Assembly (NCBI RefSeq): GCF_015557635.1
Contig: NZ_JADNOP010000001.1
Coordinates: 161,582 to 225,581 of the forward strand
Length of the DNA stretch: 64,000 nt
Source of the DNA: Fusicatenibacter saccharivorans
Lineage (GTDB): Bacteria; Bacillota; Clostridia; Lachnospirales; Lachnospiraceae
Direction: 5' to 3'
Part shown: one piece after another, positions 8,094-17,054 of the stretch
How the letters are laid out: each line of letters starts with the position of its first letter
Position numbering within the stretch: the stretch's first letter is position 1
Position numbers and translations under genes: made by a program
The notes under the pieces: generated by a model
What the model was told of the DNA's origin: nothing
Seen by the model: the letters and a program-made list of their open reading frames with translations, nothing else
The model's database searches: none

Positions 8094-8447
8094 ATTTCCC
8101 TCCTGCTTTATTTTGATCGTGTTTGCTTTGATAAGATTATCATATCGTCATATTCATTCAAAATCAATCATTAATATTTCATGAATTTTCCCTTCTCTTT
8201 TTGTCACATTTGCATAAGTTTAGAGTTTTGTGACGGATTTTCCCGGTTTATCGCCCTGTTTTGACCGACTTTGACTGATCGTCATCTTTTCTTCCCTGTC
8301 ACGCATTGATCACTTTATTCTCTCCATTTCGGTCATTTTTTATCAGACACTTTCTTTCTGTTCTCATTTTTGTACTTTACTTTTTCCGGATTTGGTACTA
8401 AAGTGAAGAGAAATCAAAAAAAGAATTTCCAGAAGAGGTGATTTTAT
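8094..8447. promoter_or_regulatory. Divergent control region of the fru operon and the 8448 gene
   Basis: No coding sequence is seen in these 354 bases. Besides the fru promoter the region has GTCACA (8203-8208) and TGTGAC (8229-8234), a perfect 6-base inverted pair 20 bases apart. There are also several TTTTGAC/TTTGAC repeats at about 8258-8277 and TTCATT/ATCATT/TTCATG repeats around the -35 box. DeoR-type regulators often bind such short repeats, so these are operator candidates only. I found no convincing promoter for the rightward gene. Confidence 0.4.
8139..8167 (-). promoter_or_regulatory. fru operon sigma-A promoter
   Basis: On the minus strand TTGATT (8162-8167), a 17-base spacer and TATGAT (8139-8144) lie about 45 bases before the fruK start. 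The TGAATGAATATGA-like repeat in the spacer and upstream could host the operon repressor. Confidence 0.6.
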
Positions 8448-9239
8448 TTGAAACGATACTATATTCTTCACTATTTTGATCCCGCCAATGTGGGCAGTTT
8501 TCTGCTTGTCTCACTGCTCGGCCTGATTCTGGTGCTTGCCCTTGTGCTTCTGATTGCAAAATTGCAGATTCAGCGGCAGCTAAAAGAGGAGACAGAGGAA
8601 AAAGCGAAAAAAATACGCCGGAAGAAACACCAGCGCAGGCAGTATCAGATTGTGGAAAGCTTTTATGAGCTGGTTTTCTCCGGCACTTCGATTCTTCTCT
8701 TCCTCTCCCTCTATTACATTATCGATGAGCGTCTGCCGCAGATTTCGATGTACTGGGAGAAATATCAGGATGTGGTGCTTCTTGTCTTTATCGTGCTCTC
8801 CGTCTTTCTGACGAGCTGGCTCGATGTGGTTCTGGTAAAGCTCACGCACCTTGACCCGGAGCAGAAGGCGTCGGTGCGGCTGATTTCGGTCTTCTATATT
8901 GTACTGATTCTTCTGTACATCCGCTTTATCTACGAGGACACGAATTACGACGGCCTGATTCTCTATTTCCTGACACTGACGGTCGGCCGCTTCCTGTATT
9001 TCGACTTTACGGTCAAGAGTTTTCTTGAAACGATGCGGGGCGTGTTGGAAAATCTACCGCTTCTTGTCATCATGAGCGCCTACTCCGGTTTCGTGTGCTG
9101 GTATGGGTTCCATGTCGGCTTTCTGCTGAAATCAAATGGCGTCATTTTGAGCACCTTTCTTGCCCATCTGTTTATGGACTGCTCGATCTTTCTGCTCCAC
9201 AAGACAAGAATTTTAAAGCATGTGATACGAAAAATTTAA
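8448..9239 (+). CDS. Conserved membrane protein of unknown function
   Basis: Not recognised beyond being a multi-spanning membrane protein of 263 residues. One N-terminal hydrophobic helix (about 17-38) is followed by a strongly basic stretch with KKIRRKKHQRR (about 50-62). About five more hydrophobic segments follow (about 74-90, 105-125, 145-160, 170-185, 205-225). The start is TTG at 8448, chosen because AGAAGAGGTG ends seven bases upstream; no ATG occurs nearby. The gene is monocistronic, divergent from the fru operon and ends in a bidirectional terminator shared with feoB. No catalytic motif is visible, and neighbouring genes do not suggest a role. Confidence 0.75.
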   Translation: MKRYYILHYFDPANVGSFLLVSLLGLILVLALVLLIAKLQIQRQLKEETEEKAKKIRRKKHQRRQYQIVESFYELVFSGTSILLFLSLYYIIDERLPQISMYWEKYQDVVLLVFIVLSVFLTSWLDVVLVKLTHLDPEQKASVRLISVFYIVLILLYIRFIYEDTNYDGLILYFLTLTVGRFLYFDFTVKSFLETMRGVLENLPLLVIMSAYSGFVCWYGFHVGFLLKSNGVILSTFLAHLFMDCSIFLLHKTRILKHVIRKI

Positions 9240-9268
9240 AACCGGCATTTTTTTACCAGCCATATATC

Positions 9269-9320
9269 AAAAGCTCTGCAGATCAGAATTTTGCATTTTC
9301 TGTTCTGCAGAGCTTTTCTT
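9269..9320. terminator. Bidirectional terminator between the membrane protein and feoB
   Basis: AAAAGCTCTGCAGA (9269-9282) pairs perfectly with TCTGCAGAGCTTTT (9304-9317), loop of 21 bases. The A/T tails make it work for both convergent genes. Confidence 0.85.
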
Positions 9321-9335
9321 ATTTAACATTCTTTT

Positions 9336-11681
9336 TTACATGCCAAACAGCAGTGCAAAGCCATGTACGACAAAAGCTGCCAGCCAGGCGATCACACACT
9401 GTGAAACGACAACACCGGCTGCCCATCTGCCGCCAAGCTCCCGCTTGATGGAAGCGACTGCCGCCACACACGGCGTATAGAGGAGGCAGAAAACCAGAAG
9501 GCTTAATGCGGAAACCGGTGTCAGGATTTCGGTCAGCTGTGCGGTCGTGCCGAACAGTACGGAAAGTGTGGAGACGACACTCTCCTTTGCCATAAATCCG
9601 GTTAGAAGGGCGGTCGATACTCTCCAGTCTCCAAATCCAAGCGGCCGAAAAAACGGGGCGAGACGGCCGGAGACAACGGCGAGAATGCTGTCCTTGGAGT
9701 CCTCCACGACATTGAGATGCGTTCCAAAGGTCTGTAAAAACCAGATCACAATCGTGGCAACAAAAATGACGGTGAATGCCCGCTGCAGGAAGTCTTTTGC
9801 CTTATCCCACAAAAGCTGTCCGACATTTTTTGCCCCCGGCATGCGGTAGTTTGGAAGCTCCATGACAAACGGAACGGCTTCTCCCTGGAATAAAGTTCCC
9901 TGCATCAGCATCGCCATCAGGACAGCCATGAAGATACCACCGAAATACAGAAGAACCATCACAAGGGCACTGTATTTCGGGAAGAATGCGGCGGTAAAGA
10001 ACGCGTAAATCGGAAGTTTTGCCGAACAGCTCATAAACGGAGTTAATAGGATCGTCATTTTCCGGTCACGCTCGGAAGGCAGGGTGCGGCTCGCCATGAC
10101 GCCCGGCACGGTACAGCCAAAACCGACCAGCATCGGCACGATACTGCGGCCGGAGAGGCCGATTTTCCGGAGCAGCTTATCCATCACAAATGCCACGCGC
10201 GCCATATAGCCGCTGTCTTCCAGAATGGACAGGAAGAAAAACAGGGTGACGATGATCGGAAGGAAGCTTAAGACACTTCCGACGCCGTTAAAAATACCGT
10301 CAATCACAAGGGAATGAAGCACCGGATTGACGCCCCATGCTTTCATGGCGCTGTCCACGAGCTCGGTCAGTTTTCCGATCAGAACCTCCAGCACACTCTG
10401 CAGCGATGCTCCGATCACATGGAAGGTCAGGAAAAAGACAGCCGCCATAATCCCGGCAAAACATGGCAGAGCCGTATATTTTCCGGTCAGCACACGGTCA
10501 ATTTCTGTGCTCCGCACATGCTCGCGGCTCTCTTTTGGTTTTACCACGGTCTCACGGCAGACTTTTTCAATAAAATTAAAACGCATATCCGCAATCGCCG
10601 CCGCGCGGTCCAGGCCGCGCTCCGTCTCCATCTGACAGACGATATGCTCGAGCATCTCTTTCTCGTTTTCATCGAGGGCCAGCTGCTCCAGGACCAGCGC
10701 ATCGCCCTCTGCCAGCTTGCTCGCCGCAAACCGCACCGGAATATCCGCCCTTGTGGCGTGATCCTCGATCAGATGCATGATCGCATGCAACGCACGGTGG
10801 ACGGCACCGCCGTGGTCATTCGCCTCACAGAAGTCCTTTCTGCCCGGTTTTTCCTGGTATTTGGCCACATGGACAGCATGGGCAACCAGTTCCTCGATTC
10901 CCTCGTTTTTTGCAGCGGAAATCGGGATAACCGGGATGCCAAGTCTCTCTTCCATCTGGTTCACGAGCACAGAACCGCCGTTTTCGCGTACCTCATCCAT
11001 CATGTTGAGGGCCAGTACCATCGGAACGTCGAGTTCCATCAGCTGCATCGTCAGATACAGGTTTCGTTCGATATTTGTCGCATCTACAATATTGATGATG
11101 CCGCGCGGATGCTCGTTCAGAACGAAATTCCGGGTGACGATCTCTTCGCTTGAATACGGAGACATCGAATAAATGCCGGGAAGATCGGTGACCAGCGTGT
11201 TTTTCTGGCCGCGGATTTCACCGTCCTTCCGGTCTACGGTCACGCCGGGGAAGTTTCCGACGTGCTGGTTGGATCCCGTTAATTGGTTGAACAGGGTGGT
11301 CTTGCCGCAGTTCTGGTTTCCGGCCAGCGCAAAGGACAACAGCTCTCCTTCCGGCAGCGGATGCTCCTCTGCCTTATTGTGGTACTTTCCGCCCTCTCCA
11401 AAGCCGGGATGCGGAATTGCTTTCGCATCCGGCTGCTCTTTTTCTTTTACAGCGTCCCGCATCTCATCAATGGCAATCCGTCCGGCATCGGCGAGGCGGA
11501 GTGTCAGTTCATAGCTGTGAATCCGCACTTCCACAGGGTCTCCCATCGGTGCATACTTTACCATCGTCACTTCCGCCCCCGGAATGATTCCCATATCGAG
11601 GAAGTGCTGCCGCAGCGCGCCCTCTCCTCCTACCGTGCGGATGGTCGCTGTTTTGCCGATCGGCAGTTCTTTCAGTGTCAT
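9336..11681 (-). CDS. feoB: Ferrous iron transporter, FeoA-FeoB fusion
   Basis: Inner-membrane Fe2+ importer driven by an N-terminal G protein. The first about 75 residues are a FeoA-like SH3 domain (MTLKELPIGK, FLDMGIIPGA), normally a separate protein and here fused. Next is the GTPase: G1 GNQNCGKTT at about residue 121, G3 DLPGIYSM, G4 NMMD, G5 SAAK. The C-terminal half holds the Gate/FeoB_C transmembrane core with two long cysteine-containing repeats (GFGCTVPGVMASR and SCSAKLPIYAF). I moved the start from a GTG at 11690 to the ATG at 11681: AAGGAG lies eight bases before this ATG but directly abuts the GTG. That gives 781 residues. A Fur-like palindrome sits just upstream, so iron repression is likely. 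Confidence 0.95.
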   Translation of the reverse strand: MTLKELPIGKTATIRTVGGEGALRQHFLDMGIIPGAEVTMVKYAPMGDPVEVRIHSYELTLRLADAGRIAIDEMRDAVKEKEQPDAKAIPHPGFGEGGKYHNKAEEHPLPEGELLSFALAGNQNCGKTTLFNQLTGSNQHVGNFPGVTVDRKDGEIRGQKNTLVTDLPGIYSMSPYSSEEIVTRNFVLNEHPRGIINIVDATNIERNLYLTMQLMELDVPMVLALNMMDEVRENGGSVLVNQMEERLGIPVIPISAAKNEGIEELVAHAVHVAKYQEKPGRKDFCEANDHGGAVHRALHAIMHLIEDHATRADIPVRFAASKLAEGDALVLEQLALDENEKEMLEHIVCQMETERGLDRAAAIADMRFNFIEKVCRETVVKPKESREHVRSTEIDRVLTGKYTALPCFAGIMAAVFFLTFHVIGASLQSVLEVLIGKLTELVDSAMKAWGVNPVLHSLVIDGIFNGVGSVLSFLPIIVTLFFFLSILEDSGYMARVAFVMDKLLRKIGLSGRSIVPMLVGFGCTVPGVMASRTLPSERDRKMTILLTPFMSCSAKLPIYAFFTAAFFPKYSALVMVLLYFGGIFMAVLMAMLMQGTLFQGEAVPFVMELPNYRMPGAKNVGQLLWDKAKDFLQRAFTVIFVATIVIWFLQTFGTHLNVVEDSKDSILAVVSGRLAPFFRPLGFGDWRVSTALLTGFMAKESVVSTLSVLFGTTAQLTEILTPVSALSLLVFCLLYTPCVAAVASIKRELGGRWAAGVVVSQCVIAWLAAFVVHGFALLFGM

Positions 11682-11696
11682 ATATTTCACTCCTTA

Positions 11697-11713
11697 TTGA
11701 TTCTCATTATCAA
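11697..11713. promoter_or_regulatory. Fur-like operator upstream of feoB
   Basis: TTGATAATGAGAATCAA on the minus strand is a near-palindrome resembling the GATAATGATAATCATTATC Fur consensus, with outer TTGAT/ATCAA arms perfect. It lies immediately upstream of the feoB ribosome site, where a repressor would block transcription. This is a match by eye only. Confidence 0.55.
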
Positions 11714-11757
11714 TAGTAAGTATATGACACGATTCGACTGCGGTCAAGCAATTGTCA

Positions 11758-13287
11758 TTATTTCTCTTTTTGTTTTTCTTCGAGCTTCTTCTGTACACTC
11801 GGAAACAACTCCAGATCCGTGTGTGGGATTGCCTGGGCCGCTTTCATCATAGAGATGAAAGCGGCGACCTGGCCGAACTGGATGTAGACCATCTCGTCCA
11901 GAATGCGGTCAATATCGTCGATGCAGGTCCGATCCAGCAGGATTTTTTCTGCTCCCGCAAGCGACGTATTTCCGGCGCAGATCAGGCGGCTGCGGTCCAT
12001 ATCCGGGTACATGCCGATCGTGATGGCGGATTCCTTTGAAACGTGCTTTCCAAATGCACCAGCCGCGTAAAACCGGTCAATTTCTTCCATGGAAATGCCG
12101 GATTCACGCATCATGTACTCAACCATCGTGTAGGCCGCTGACTTTGTACGAAGGAATTCGGCGATATCACTCTGATAGAAGCACAGCCCTTCACTATATT
12201 CAACGCACCACTCTCCCGTCTCCGGGTCTTCCTTGATCTTTTCAGACCGCTCCGGCTGCAGGGTGCCGAACAGGTTGATCCATCCATTTAGGAATAATTC
12301 CGCGAGCAGATCGATAATGCCGGAACCGCAGATGCCCTTTGGCTTACCCTCTCCGATTACATGGCACTGGATTTTCCCGTCTTCTATTTTTACCGTATCA
12401 ACAGCGCCTTCTGCCGCTCGCATGCCGGTTTTGACCACGCCGCCCTCGAGCGCCGGACCGGCAGCGCCTGCGCCGCAGAGCAGAAATTCCCGGTTTCCGA
12501 CGACAAGCTCGCCGTTCGTTCCGATATCAAAAAAGACGCTGATCGTTTCTTTTTTATAGAGTTCCGTTGCGATCATGCCGCTTAATATATCACCGCCCAG
12601 GTAATTGGATTTTCCCGGCACGCAGTAGACACATCCCTTCATGGGAAATCCCATCTCTTTCGCCGGAAGGAATCCGACGCGGTCCGCGCGCACGGCGTAC
12701 GGGGATGAAAAGACGCAGAACGGATCCAGTCCCAGCAGGAAATGGATCATCGTTGTGTTGCCGGATACGACCATTGAGAGAACATCCGATGGCGCAATTC
12801 CTGTCTTTTGGCGAAGTTTTTCAAAGAGCAGTGTAAATGTCTCCATCGTACACGCACGGATGTCCTGCAGTACCTCCGGTTTATCCTTACAGGCAAAGAT
12901 TCTCGTCAGAATATCGGTTCCATAGGCAGTCTGGCGGTTGTATTCGCTCTCCTCGGCAAGCACGGTACCGTCGCTGCAGTTTACCAGGCGCACAACGACG
13001 GTCGTACTTCCAAGATCAGCGGCATAACCGTAATGCTCTGCTGCTGTATCGCCCGCTTCCAGATCAACCGCCTGCCAGATGCTTCCATTCCATGCGAGGG
13101 AAACCGTTATGTTATAGTCTGCCTCATCGCAGATGGGATACAGTTTCTGCAGCGCTGGAAGGGTAAATGATGCGGTGATTCCTTTCTCTTTTAATGCATC
13201 CAGTATCCGCATCTGGCTGGAGCGGGCGTCCTCCTCCGTCGGCGGGACCAACTCCAGATACTGTTTCTGTGTTATTCCTCTATTCAT
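11758..13287 (-). CDS. RACo-like ASKHA ATPase (DUF4445 family), no 2Fe-2S domain
   Basis: Cytoplasmic protein of 509 residues of the family that reductively reactivates corrinoid enzymes using ATP. The ASKHA core shows GYAADLGSTTVVVRLV (phosphate-1 loop, about 86-101), VSGNTTMIHFLLG, FFDIGTNGELVVG (about 245-257) and GICGSGIIDLLAEL (about 318-331). Known RACo proteins carry an N-terminal plant-type 2Fe-2S ferredoxin domain with four cysteines. This one begins directly with a linker-like region and lacks it. The start at 13287 has GAGGAAG. No corrinoid protein or methyltransferase gene is nearby, so its client is unknown; it may use a separate ferredoxin. It is expressed divergently from the HtrA gene. 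Confidence 0.8.
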   Translation of the reverse strand: MNRGITQKQYLELVPPTEEDARSSQMRILDALKEKGITASFTLPALQKLYPICDEADYNITVSLAWNGSIWQAVDLEAGDTAAEHYGYAADLGSTTVVVRLVNCSDGTVLAEESEYNRQTAYGTDILTRIFACKDKPEVLQDIRACTMETFTLLFEKLRQKTGIAPSDVLSMVVSGNTTMIHFLLGLDPFCVFSSPYAVRADRVGFLPAKEMGFPMKGCVYCVPGKSNYLGGDILSGMIATELYKKETISVFFDIGTNGELVVGNREFLLCGAGAAGPALEGGVVKTGMRAAEGAVDTVKIEDGKIQCHVIGEGKPKGICGSGIIDLLAELFLNGWINLFGTLQPERSEKIKEDPETGEWCVEYSEGLCFYQSDIAEFLRTKSAAYTMVEYMMRESGISMEEIDRFYAAGAFGKHVSKESAITIGMYPDMDRSRLICAGNTSLAGAEKILLDRTCIDDIDRILDEMVYIQFGQVAAFISMMKAAQAIPHTDLELFPSVQKKLEEKQKEK

Positions 13288-13325
13288 TATTACTTCCTCA
13301 TTTCCTGATCATTTTTCTGTTTCTT

Positions 13326-13331
13326 ATTGTA
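13326..13331 (-). promoter_or_regulatory. -10 box for the ASKHA gene
   Basis: TACAAT on the minus strand, about 38 bases before the start codon. The hexamer 17 bases upstream (TTCTCT) is a weak -35, so confidence is limited. Confidence 0.35.
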
Positions 13332-13501
13332 GCACTTTTCTCTTTTCCAGAGAACTTATTTTTTTCACATTTTTACTACATTTCCATCACAGATTCCCAT
13401 TATACTGCAAAGCATAGAAACAAAAAAAGGAAGCAAACAAAACCGGAAGCCGGTTCCGGAACACAGTTTAAAATACAGATACCAGAAAGGAAGTATTTAT
13501 T

Positions 13502-14980
13502 ATGATGGACTACAGAAACAACTACAATAACGAAAACGAAACCAATAATGAGAACATGATGGCAGCAGAGCAGAACAGCTTCAACGGAAAGAAACCTTCT
13601 TCCAAAAATAAAAAAGCTGCTAAGCTTGCAAAGAAAATCGGAGCCATCGCCTTAAGCGCAGTTCTGTTCGGCGGTGTTGCCGGCGGTACCTTCCAGGCAG
13701 TCAACCACTTTGCCGGAAGCACGACAGCCACTGCAACAACAACCACTGCACAGCAGACGACTTCCAACAGCAGCCTCTTAAAAGCCGCTGCCACATCCTC
13801 AAGCTCCACTTCCACCGGAACGATGGATGTTTCCACGATTGCGAAAAACGCAATGCCGTCGATCGTCTCCATCACAAACCAGTCCGTACAGGAAGTACAG
13901 AACTACTTCAGCATGTTCGGTTACGGTGCCCAGACTCCGCAGACCGAGGAGACCACAAGCTGCGGTTCCGGTATCATCATCGGAAAGAATGACACCGAGC
14001 TTCTGATCGTCACCAATAACCATGTAGTAGAAGATGCCGATACTCTTTCTGTCAGTTTTGTAAACAATCAGGTCTGCAAGGCAAATATCAAAGGTACCGA
14101 TGCCGATAACGATCTTGCCGTCATCGCCGTTCCGCTCTCCGAGATCCCGGATGACACGATGAGCAGCATCGCTGTTGCCACGATGGGCGATTCTGATTCC
14201 GTTGAGGTCGGCGAGCAGGTCGTTGCGATCGGCAACGCACTCGGCTACGGCCAGTCCGTTACGACCGGTATCATCAGTGCTGCAAACCGTGTGATCGACA
14301 GCGATTCCTCTTCTGACGGAAGCTCCGATGGAACAACGGCAGATACTTCTTCCACCGATACAACCGGAAAGACCTACTTACAGACCGATGCAGCCATCAA
14401 CCCTGGCAACAGCGGCGGCGCTCTTCTGAACATGAACGGAGAGGTCATCGGTATCAACTCCGCAAAACTTGCTTCTACAGAGGTAGAGGGCATGGGCTAT
14501 GCAATCCCGATCTCCCGTGTTTCCGATATTATTGAAAATCTGATGAATGAGCAGACCAGAACAAAGGTTGCCGCAGAAGATCAGGGAACGATCGGCATCA
14601 AATGCCTCGATGTCAGCAGCCAGATCCAGCAGGCATACAATATGCCGGCCGGCATCTATATCTCCGAAGTAACCTCCGGCGGTGCCGCTGAAAATGCAGG
14701 TCTGAAATCCGGATACGTTCTGACCAGCTTTGACGGACATTCCATCACCTCTACCAGCGAGCTGAAATCCCTGCTGCAGTATTACTCTGCCGGCGAAACC
14801 GTCGAGGTGGAAGTACAGGTTCCAGACAACGGATCCTATGAGACAAAGACCTTCTCCCTGACCCTCGGAACGAGCACCAGCTCTTCAGATGATCAGCAGA
14901 GCGATTCCCAGCAGAATGCGGGTTCATCCCGCTCTGCAGAGGGAGGAAATACCCTGACCTCCGCTACTCCTTCGATCTGA
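13502..14980 (+). CDS. HtrA/DegP-like membrane-anchored serine protease with PDZ domain
   Basis: Extracytoplasmic quality-control protease of 492 residues. A cytoplasmic Asn/Lys-rich tail (1-46) is followed by a membrane anchor or signal (about 46-70), then a Thr-rich linker. The trypsin-like domain shows the triad in NNHVVEDA (His), DNDLAVIAV (Asp) and NPGNSGGALL (Ser). A Ser/Asp-rich insertion (about 264-285) lies between Asp and Ser. One PDZ domain (about 365-455) precedes a disordered Ser/Gln tail. The start is one of two adjacent ATGs at 13502 with AAGGAAG upstream. It is a single gene closed by a strong terminator. Relatives degrade misfolded exported proteins under envelope stress. Confidence 0.93.
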   Translation: MMDYRNNYNNENETNNENMMAAEQNSFNGKKPSSKNKKAAKLAKKIGAIALSAVLFGGVAGGTFQAVNHFAGSTTATATTTTAQQTTSNSSLLKAAATSSSSTSTGTMDVSTIAKNAMPSIVSITNQSVQEVQNYFSMFGYGAQTPQTEETTSCGSGIIIGKNDTELLIVTNNHVVEDADTLSVSFVNNQVCKANIKGTDADNDLAVIAVPLSEIPDDTMSSIAVATMGDSDSVEVGEQVVAIGNALGYGQSVTTGIISAANRVIDSDSSSDGSSDGTTADTSSTDTTGKTYLQTDAAINPGNSGGALLNMNGEVIGINSAKLASTEVEGMGYAIPISRVSDIIENLMNEQTRTKVAAEDQGTIGIKCLDVSSQIQQAYNMPAGIYISEVTSGGAAENAGLKSGYVLTSFDGHSITSTSELKSLLQYYSAGETVEVEVQVPDNGSYETKTFSLTLGTSTSSSDDQQSDSQQNAGSSRSAEGGNTLTSATPSI

Positions 14981-15035
14981 CTGCCCGCTCTCCCGTGAAA
15001 GAAATCCATAAATAAAAAACATCATAAGCATGAAA

Positions 15036-15078
15036 GAAAGGCCTCGAAACATAACTCCAATGTTTCGGGGCCTTTCTC
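15036..15078. terminator. Bidirectional terminator between htrA-like and Na/Pi genes
   Basis: GAAAGGCCTCGAAACAT (15036-15052), seven-base loop, ATGTTTCGGGGCCTTTC (15060-15076). The stem has only one weak pair and serves both convergent genes. Confidence 0.88.
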
Positions 15079-15098
15079 CTATTCTCTTAATCCATTTC

Positions 15099-16760
15099 TT
15101 ATTTTTCTGCTCCTGCAACTGCCTCGCGGGCTGCTTTCTCTTCCGGATCTTCATCCAGAATGGAGAATGCAATATTGGTTGCATGGTCCGCGACACGCTC
15201 GAGTCCGGATACAAGATCGGAGAAGATCATGCCGGCTTCCGGCGTACATTCGTTGCGGGTCAGACGCTCTACATGCTTCTGCTGCAGATCCCGCTCCTCC
15301 TGATCAATGGAATTTTCAATATCAATGATCTCCTGCAGGTGCTGCAGATCATTCTTTGCAAACATTTCGATCGACTCATCGAGAATTTTTAATACCATAT
15401 CCAGCATCTCGGAAAGATCCAGTTCGCCCTGTTTGCTGAAGGTCACATTGTCATTCGTCATCTGCACAGCAGAATCTGCGACATTCTCGGCATGATCACC
15501 AATCCGCTCGATATCATTGACCACATGGAACAGCGCACCGATGCGCATAACGTCTGATGTCGGCAGCGATGCCTGATTTAAGTGAACCAGATAGTTCGTA
15601 ATCTCTTTATTCAGGAAATTAATATTTTCCTCGACACGGTAGACCTCGTCGATTTCTTTCTGATCGCGGGTCACCAGCGTATTCATCGCGCGAATCAGGT
15701 TGGTCTCTGCCATCTGTGCCATACGCTCCATCTCACGGACAACCTGCAGAACTGCAGTCGTCGGGGACATCGCATGTTTCGAGCTGATGTAGGCAAGCTC
15801 GAACTTTTTGTCTTCCTCGTCATTTCCGCGGATGATAAAGTACGTTGCCTTCACCAGAAGCGGGGTAAACGGCAGCATCAGGAGTACCTGGCATACTTTG
15901 ATGATCGAGTTTGCATTTGCGATCATACGGCCTGCTTCGTTTCCGGAAATACCCATAAAGAAGTCAACTACCTGATTTCCAAACAGCAGGAAAATAATGG
16001 AGCAGACAATCGTTCCGGAGATGTTGAACAACAGGTGGACACATGCCGCACGTTTTGCATCTTTTTTGCAGCCGAAGCTGGCAAGAATAGCGGACATCGT
16101 ACATCCGATGTTGCATCCAAGCATCATAAACAGACAGATCGGAAGTCCCATCAAGCCCTCTCTTGCAAGAAGCATGATGATTCCGACCGTTGCAGAGTTA
16201 CTCTGCAGAATCGCGGTAGCCACCCAGCCGACTAAGAACGCAAGAAACGGATTCGTCAGGGATCCGAGGGCGTTGACGACTGCCGGGATCTCTTTTGCTT
16301 CGTTCAGGGCTCCTGAGATACCGGAGATACCCATAAACAGAATACCAAATCCCAAGATAACCTCGCCGAGACGGCTGATCGTCAGATTGTTCTTTACGAA
16401 CATAACCATCAGAACACCGATGATGACAAACAGCGGCGCGATATCCGCAAGGTCAAACGCAATCAGCTGTCCGGTAACTGTCGTACCGATGTTTGCTCCG
16501 AGGATAATTCCAGGAGCCTGTGCCAGTTTCATCAGACCGGAGTTTACGAAGCTGACCACCATAACGGTTGTAGCGTTGGAGGACTGAATCAGCGCGGTAA
16601 AGAAAATACCGACCAGAAGACCGATCACACGGTTCTTCGTAAATACCTCCAGAATGCTTCTCATCTTGGATCCGGCAACCTTCTGCAGTCCTTCACTCAT
16701 CAGCTTCATTCCATATAAGAAGAAGCCCAGACCGCCCATCAAAGACACTATTACACTCAT
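15099..16760 (-). CDS. Na/Pi-cotransporter family protein with PhoU domain
   Basis: Membrane phosphate transporter of the NptA/PNaS type, 553 residues. Two inverted repeats carry the signature QSSNATT (about 59-65) and QSNSATVG (about 186-193) within about eight to nine transmembrane helices. A cytoplasmic C-terminal PhoU-like helical bundle (about 335-535) has two copies of the metal-binding pattern DIERIGDHAEN and GLERVADHATN. The start at 16760 has AAGGAAG ten bases upstream. It is a single gene. The family takes up phosphate with sodium, and the PhoU part is thought to adjust activity; direction of transport here is not shown by sequence. I saw no Pho box. Confidence 0.9.
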   Translation of the reverse strand: MSVIVSLMGGLGFFLYGMKLMSEGLQKVAGSKMRSILEVFTKNRVIGLLVGIFFTALIQSSNATTVMVVSFVNSGLMKLAQAPGIILGANIGTTVTGQLIAFDLADIAPLFVIIGVLMVMFVKNNLTISRLGEVILGFGILFMGISGISGALNEAKEIPAVVNALGSLTNPFLAFLVGWVATAILQSNSATVGIIMLLAREGLMGLPICLFMMLGCNIGCTMSAILASFGCKKDAKRAACVHLLFNISGTIVCSIIFLLFGNQVVDFFMGISGNEAGRMIANANSIIKVCQVLLMLPFTPLLVKATYFIIRGNDEEDKKFELAYISSKHAMSPTTAVLQVVREMERMAQMAETNLIRAMNTLVTRDQKEIDEVYRVEENINFLNKEITNYLVHLNQASLPTSDVMRIGALFHVVNDIERIGDHAENVADSAVQMTNDNVTFSKQGELDLSEMLDMVLKILDESIEMFAKNDLQHLQEIIDIENSIDQEERDLQQKHVERLTRNECTPEAGMIFSDLVSGLERVADHATNIAFSILDEDPEEKAAREAVAGAEK

Positions 16761-16962
16761 ATTCTTTTTTCTTCCTTGTCTTTTTCTGATGTCTTTTCAA
16801 AATCCCTGTCAAAGTATTTTCGTGTTTTGGTCTCAATATTTTACATTTACTTAACGCAGATTTTACAAGACACCTTTTTTATCATAAAAGAAATCATGAC
16901 ATTTGTCTATAGAAAAATTAAAAATTTCGACAAGAAATTTTCAGATTCTTTTCGTTTCTTTC

Positions 16963-16991
16963 TTGCATTCTACTTGATAATATTGTAACAT
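16963..16991 (+). promoter_or_regulatory. Promoter of the purine permease gene
   Basis: TTGCAT (16963-16968), 17-base spacer, TAACAT (16986-16991). The leader to the ATG is about 57 bases and contains a small AGGCG/CGCCT hairpin just before the ribosome site. The rest of the 294-base gap is A/T-rich and shows no gene and no purine riboswitch core. Confidence 0.5.
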
Positions 16992-17054
16992 TTAGGATGT
17001 TTCCATATTATGAGGCGACATTTCCGCCTACAAAATTCAAAAGGAGAGAAAACT

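Noticed and set aside
12139-12300. Possible mobile-element scar inside the ASKHA gene
   Set aside because: The reading frame and family motifs run through without repeats; nothing supports an insertion.
16761-17054. Purine riboswitch upstream of the purine permease
   Set aside because: The leader after the likely promoter is only about 57 bases and contains no purine-aptamer core or three-way junction.
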